A DNA stretch of 26,394 bases, from the NCBI GenBank assembly GCA_037447655.1, contig JBBHKE010002466.1:283215-309608 (forward strand), given 5' to 3'. How positions within the stretch are numbered: position 1 is the first letter of the stretch; every line of letters begins with the position of its first letter. The stretch is from Zygnema cylindricum (Eukaryota; Streptophyta; Zygnematophyceae; Zygnematales; Zygnemataceae). The notes under the pieces are model-generated. The model saw nothing but the letters and a program-made list of their open reading frames with translations. It ran no database searches and was not told the DNA's origin. Both the position numbers and the translations under genes were made by a program. Shown piece by piece: positions 22,912-26,394 of this stretch.

Positions 22912-23024
22912 CTCGGAACCAAACCAAGCAAGAAACTTTCACAAAAACCAGTCTGAAAAACAGCAACTTCAACAGTTGATAAAAACCAAACCAGAGACAC
23001 AATAGCTCTGAAAATCTACCACAA

Positions 23025-23349
23025 TGTAGATAATATCAAGATGAACAATGTTGAAATGTATGTATTTTCTAGGTCTGAATAAAGGAAAATCAATAAGAGG
23101 AAGTCTGCAAAGGCAGCCTGCTTCTCGCTCCACTCTCCAAACCCCCACACTTGTCGCAGTCACTGAAGGTTGGAGGGGAAGACAAAGCCATGGCAACTCA
23201 TGCTGCCCAAAGAGAGAGACAAGCTGTGGTATTTGGTATGTTTACCACAAGGATCTTTGACGTACCTAGGATTTGATCATGGTACCTGCCGTCCGACATC
23301 TGATAGCCGGTAGCTTTATCCTGTAGACTACGATTAGAGCTAGAGTACA
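23025..23349 (+). mobile_element. solo LTR related to the copia LTR at the right edge
   Basis: Begins TGTAGA and ends GTACA. It aligns, in opposite orientation, with 25911-26215: shared blocks are TATTTTCTAGGTCT, CTCTCCAA, ACTTGTCGCAGTCACTGA, GCCATGGC, and the tRNA-like segment near the end. AATAAA occurs near 23078. No internal element sequence adjoins either end. The termini do not show an obvious target duplication (CACAA left, TGGGG right), so the exact ends are approximate. Confidence 0.6.
23265..23332 (-). other. tRNA-like segment antisense within the solo LTR
   Basis: On the minus strand TAGTCTACAGG (23320-23330) fits the RNA polymerase III A-box pattern TRGYNNANNGG. TGATCAAATCC (23269-23279) resembles the B-box GGTTCGAATCC at 8 of 11 positions. 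Between them CCGGC and GTCGG could pair like an anticodon stem. A convincing acceptor stem is not seen, so this is a tRNA relic and not a tRNA gene. The related LTR at 25911-26215 keeps the same segment in the same relative orientation. Confidence 0.4.
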
Positions 23350-23470
23350 TGGGGTACGATAGTTACATAATTCTGAAAGTGCACTATCTTTCATTTAACA
23401 GGTTACAGGACAGCCCGTATACTGAAACGCATTAAATCGCAGGAATTTTGAACCGCATGGAATTAGCTAA
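23350..23470. other. unassigned spacer
   Basis: No gene, repeat partner or motif was recognised in this short stretch between the solo LTR and the inverted GTAC repeat. Confidence 0.4.
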
Positions 23471-23760
23471 ATGATATTTTATTTAGACGGCCAATGTTAA
23501 ATGTCATTCTTCATCGAACGGCCGTGGTGCGAGCCGGGATTTCGAAGTAGACAATTTGGCGTTTTCGGACACCACCACCCCGGATGACATGTGGCAGGAT
23601 CTGAGAGGATCGCGGGATTTTCGGAATGCAAGATAATAATTCCAAATGTGACAAATATCACATTATGGCGTTGTCCTACTTTGACCGTACAATAAGTACG
23701 ACGGTACGTGTACTTTCTTGTGCTGTACAATCTTACGATTAGACCGTACCTCAGTACTAG
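23470..23760 (-). repeat. inverted, diverged copy of the GTAC-hairpin repeat
   Basis: Read on the minus strand, blocks such as CCACATGTCATCCG, GGTG, CCGAAA, AAATCCCGGC, GGCCGTTCGATGAA and the GTAC-rich hairpin (about 23683-23728) follow in the same order as in 25480-25720. It lacks the first half of the 660-bp unit. Confidence 0.5.
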
Positions 23761-24188
23761 GAAATTTAGAGAGGGGTTTTAGGACTTAGAATAATTTTGG
23801 TAGGTAGTCGCCTCTCTCCCAGAGAGCATGTGTATAAATAGGCAAACTTTGCCATTTATTAAAACTCATTCAGTGGACCATTTTAAATGATTATTTTTGC
23901 TGCGGACCCAAAGGAGTCTAAGCTACACAAGGGTGTAATCGGTCAGAGTGTTTGCCTGCTAGGGTGGCTGCATATCTAAGGGAAAGTCAATGTGGGGAAT
24001 GTTGTCCAAAATTCATATTCTAACTTTGCATTCTGTGGTGGAACCGAGCACACAGAAAGTCTTATTTCACAAGGTTGAAGCTATTATGGGGTTCTGATTG
24101 TCAAAGGGTCAATCATTTGGGTTTTAAATCAACTTGAAGTCGGAACTATCTAGATAAGCTTCTTCTGAGTTGCCTACTCTGTGGACCA
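23761..24188 (+). promoter_or_regulatory. LTR-like leader upstream of a gag fragment
   Basis: TATAAATA at 23833-23840 is followed about 350 bp later by a gag start codon. This fits the U3-R and leader of an LTR element, but LTR ends and a primer-binding site complementary to initiator tRNA-Met were not recognised. Called on context only. Confidence 0.3.
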
Positions 24189-24389
24189 ATGGAGGTCTCA
24201 CAGTTTCAGGTTATGGGCCCACCATCTAGGGTGCCTATGCGTGATAGAACAGACTTCACTTATTGGGAGTTTAAGATGGAGGGATTGCTCTTCGAAAAGC
24301 ACTTATGGGGAATTGTTTCGGGACAAGTGAGGTGTCTGCCACCGGGCTTTGGTGGAGCTCACTCCGGAGATTCATCTGGGGCTTCTTAG
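24189..24389 (+). pseudogene. N-terminal gag fragment of a Ty1/copia element
   Basis: The first 47 or so residues match the start of copia gag (DRTDFTYWEFKMEGLLFEK then HLWGIVSGQ). After the GQ at about residue 47 the frame leaves the family pattern and stops at 24389. No protease, integrase or polymerase follows: at about 24500 a 660-bp tandem repeat begins. It is a deletion remnant. A purine-rich stretch (24443-24472) lies between and could be an old polypurine tract. Confidence 0.6.
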
Positions 24390-24499
24390 AAAACCAACCA
24401 GATTTTAGATGCAACAGAAGGTGAAAGGAAAATCATTGCCATGGAAGGGGGAAAAGGGGAAAAAGGAAAAGGAACATCTATGATGAGGGGGGATAGGCT

Positions 24500-25830
24500 T
24501 GCAACTCTGAGACCTCCATAGGACCTCAGAGTAGGCAGCTCACACGAAGCCTCTAGGATAACCCAGACCCCTTTGTGTTTCAGCAAGAATAACTGCCACC
24601 CTGGCAGTTAGAAACTCTGACCACCTTTACCCGTGTAAAGGCAAGACTCCTTTGAGTCTATAGCAAAAAGAATCACTGAATTTGCTCTCCTGAACATTAA
24701 GTTTTGAAGATTCAAAGTTGACCTTTTGTATAGATGCTCTCTAAGAGAGAGGGTCCAAATTTTTCTAAGTCCTATCTCTCTCTAAAACTCTATCTACTGA
24801 AGTACGGCACCAATCATAATAGTGTATCGTACATAAAGGTACAGGTGTCGTTGTACTTTATGTACGGCCATTCTACGACATGCCCAAAAAATCGACACGT
24901 GTCATTTTTGGATTCGTTCTTGGAATCCCCGGAGATGCCGTAATCCAATGTGATTGTGCCACGTGGCGATTGATGTGACGTCAACCGCAAACCGCCAAAA
25001 ACCTATTGCGCGATCTCGGCATGCTTCGTGGTTGTCCGATTAAGCCGGATTACAATTGTGGCCGTCATAAATACTTGCGCAATATTTGTTTTGCTTTCAA
25101 AACAAAATGCGCGGTATCCGTTTCGGATGTGCCGTATGGTGTATATTACATATTGTATCTGAAACTTTGAGACCTCTATAAGTCCTCAAAGTGGACAGCT
25201 TCCAAAAAGCCTCTATGATAACCCTGACCCTTTTGTGTTTCAGCAAAAACAACTGCCACTCTGGTAGACAATAACTCTGACCACCTTCACCCCTGTAAAT
25301 GCAAGACTCCCCTGAGTCGATAGCAAAAAAAATCTCTGAATTTGCTCCCCTGAGCAGTAAGTTATGGAGGGTCAAAGTTGACCTTTTCTACAGAAGCTCT
25401 CTGGGAGAGAGGGTCCTATCTCCTAATTTTTCTAAGTCCTATCTCTCTCACAAACTCTATCTACTGATGACGGAGCCAATCAGATTACAGTTCCGTACAC
25501 AAAAGTACAGCTGCCGATGTACTTTCTGTACGGACACTGTACGACATGGCCTAAATGTCGACACGTGGTATGTCCGGATTCGCTCCCTTAATCCTCGGAG
25601 ATGCCACGATCCAATGTCATTCCGCCACGTGTCATCCGATGTGGCGATGACCAAAAAACCGCCGAAATCCTCTTCCGCGATCTCGGCGTTAATTCCGGCC
25701 GTCCGATTAAATTCACATTTTATCGTAGCCGTAATAAATACATGCGCGGTATTCGATTCATGTAAAGAAATAATTACGCGGTATTGGTTTCTTATCCGTA
25801 CCGTAATCTGTACTTTTACATTACTGGATC
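24500..25830 (+). repeat. 660-bp tandem repeat, two head-to-tail copies
   Basis: Copy 1 is about 24500-25160, copy 2 about 25160-25830; markers are offset by 660-666 bp (GAGACCT at 24509 and 25169; CGACACGT at 24893 and 25559). Two hairpins recur. One is ACTCTGAG/CTCAGAGT (24504-24511, 24525-24532), which is ACTTTGAG/CTCAAAGT (25164-25171, 25185-25192) in copy 2. The other is a GTAC-rich stem, GTACATAAAGGTACA with TGTACTTTATGTAC (about 24829-24866), and its counterpart at about 25493-25532. A TATA-like ATAAATAC lies near the end of each copy (about 25067 and 25735). The layout resembles an LTR (regulatory hairpins, then TATA near the 3' part), but no internal region separates the copies. Confidence 0.75.
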
Positions 25831-25910
25831 TATGTATCCCGTAAACAGTTATAGTTAAATTAATTATCCTACCTGATAATGTTTAATTAAATATCAAACC
25901 ATATAATGCG

Positions 25911-26215
25911 TGACACTGGTTAAAGACTTAACGGCTAAGGCTACCGGCTACCGGCTGTCTGCCGTCCGGTAGGTACCAGGATCAAATCTTGTGGCCGGCA
26001 CATACCTTTTAGTAAATAAACTCCTAACTAATATATATTTCCCGTAAACCTCTGGATAGCCTAGGTAGCCATGGCTCTAGCTCCCTCTCCAATTTCTCAG
26101 TGACTGCGACAAGTTTGAGAGTTGGAGAGAGAAGTAAGAGGTAGATTGCTTCGGCTTCTTTCTATATTTCTATTTAGACCTAGAAAATACTTTAAATGGA
26201 CCATTAATTTCTACA
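25911..26215 (-). mobile_element. 3' LTR of a minus-strand Ty1/copia element
   Basis: Read on the minus strand it begins TGTAGA directly after the polypurine tract and ends GTGTCA, about 305 bp. It aligns with the solo LTR at 23025-23349. The right boundary is firm; the left (TG at 25911) is chosen from the TG...CA rule and similarity to the other copy. Confidence 0.65.
25925..25995 (+). other. tRNA-like segment antisense within the copia LTR
   Basis: GGATCAAATCT (25979-25989) is B-box-like and TTAACGGCTAAGG (25929-25941) takes the A-box position, though it is degraded. The central GCTACCGGCTA is shared with the segment at 23265-23332. It is antisense to its LTR, as in the other copy. Confidence 0.35.
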
Positions 26216-26228
26216 CTCCCCTTATTTT
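26216..26228 (-). promoter_or_regulatory. polypurine tract of the copia element
   Basis: AAAATAAGGGGAG on the minus strand lies between the pol stop codon and the LTR start TGTAGA, the position where plus-strand DNA synthesis is primed in LTR elements. Confidence 0.7.
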
Positions 26229-26394
26229 CTAGTCAATCTTTAATTTCAGACCACACTTCTCCCTGCAGAAAATTAGCTTAGAGGAAGGCACAGGTTTGGT
26301 CATCATATCTGCTACCATCTCACTATCTGGTCGGTACTCTAAACTGATTATTTTGTTTTCTACTTTCTCTCTAACAAAGCTGAGTCTGATGTCC
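26229..26394 (-). CDS. C-terminal end of Ty1/copia pol (RNase H tail), cut by the window edge
   Basis: The last 54 codons are open on the minus strand and end in TAG at 26229-26231. The sequence has the typical copia RNase H end: DIRLSFVREKV, then LEYRPDSEMVADMMTKPVP and a CGLK terminus, matching the family pattern DIR-HF-R-KV ... ADI-TKPL. The rest of the element lies beyond 26394. This part shows no stop or frameshift, so the element may be fairly young. Confidence 0.85.
   Translation of the reverse strand, partial: DIRLSFVREKVENKIISLEYRPDSEMVADMMTKPVPSSKLIFCREKCGLKLKID

Noticed and set aside
23265-23332. A functional tRNA gene
   Set aside because: No convincing acceptor stem or D-arm. 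The same segment occurs inside a second LTR, so it belongs to the repeat.

Overview
The window looks like nuclear DNA of a land plant or another streptophyte. It holds two complete multi-exon genes of plant families with GT-AG introns, and the intergenic DNA is AT-rich and full of transposon remnants. The style (short-to-medium introns, a Ty1/copia pol tail, a non-LTR retrotransposon tail with a restriction-like endonuclease region) would suit a spore-bearing plant, but the sequence alone does not fix the species. No bacterial-type operons, rRNA, CRISPR array or convincing tRNA gene was seen.

Layout. 1-4190: gene-free repeat block with two copies of a hairpin-bearing dispersed repeat (about 555-1160 and 3362-3930), two TA-flanked inverted-repeat elements (1393-1905 and 2944-3162), a 117-bp satellite (1906-2390) and a pair of related repeats carrying a CCAGTAAA hairpin. 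4191-5517: T-rich upstream region, TATA box and CT-rich leader of gene 1. 5518-10161 (+): five-exon gene for a 348-residue nuclear protein with a DEK C-terminal-type domain and two SWIB/MDM2 domains. Its introns are low-complexity (purine or pyrimidine tracts, a TTGACY array). 10162-11562: convergent 3' flanks. 11563-17046 (-): fifteen-exon gene for a 534-residue secreted family 1 beta-glucosidase with all catalytic residues present, a TATA box at 17128-17135 and two G-boxes further upstream. 17460-26394: repeats again. These are further hairpin-family copies, a decayed non-LTR retrotransposon tail (18760-19895, -), a 269-bp tandem repeat, a solo LTR (23025-23349), a gag fragment (24189), a 660-bp tandem repeat, and at the right edge the 3' LTR, polypurine tract and last 54 codons of a minus-strand copia element.

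The two genes converge and show no functional link. All exon phases were checked by hand: the spliced reading frames are continuous, 1047 nt for the SWIB gene and 1605 nt for the glucosidase.

The most unusual signal is in the intergenic repeats. Homologous copies carry long hairpins at the same place, but the stem sequences differ between copies while the two arms stay complementary. Smaller examples of the same behaviour occur in two other repeat families here.
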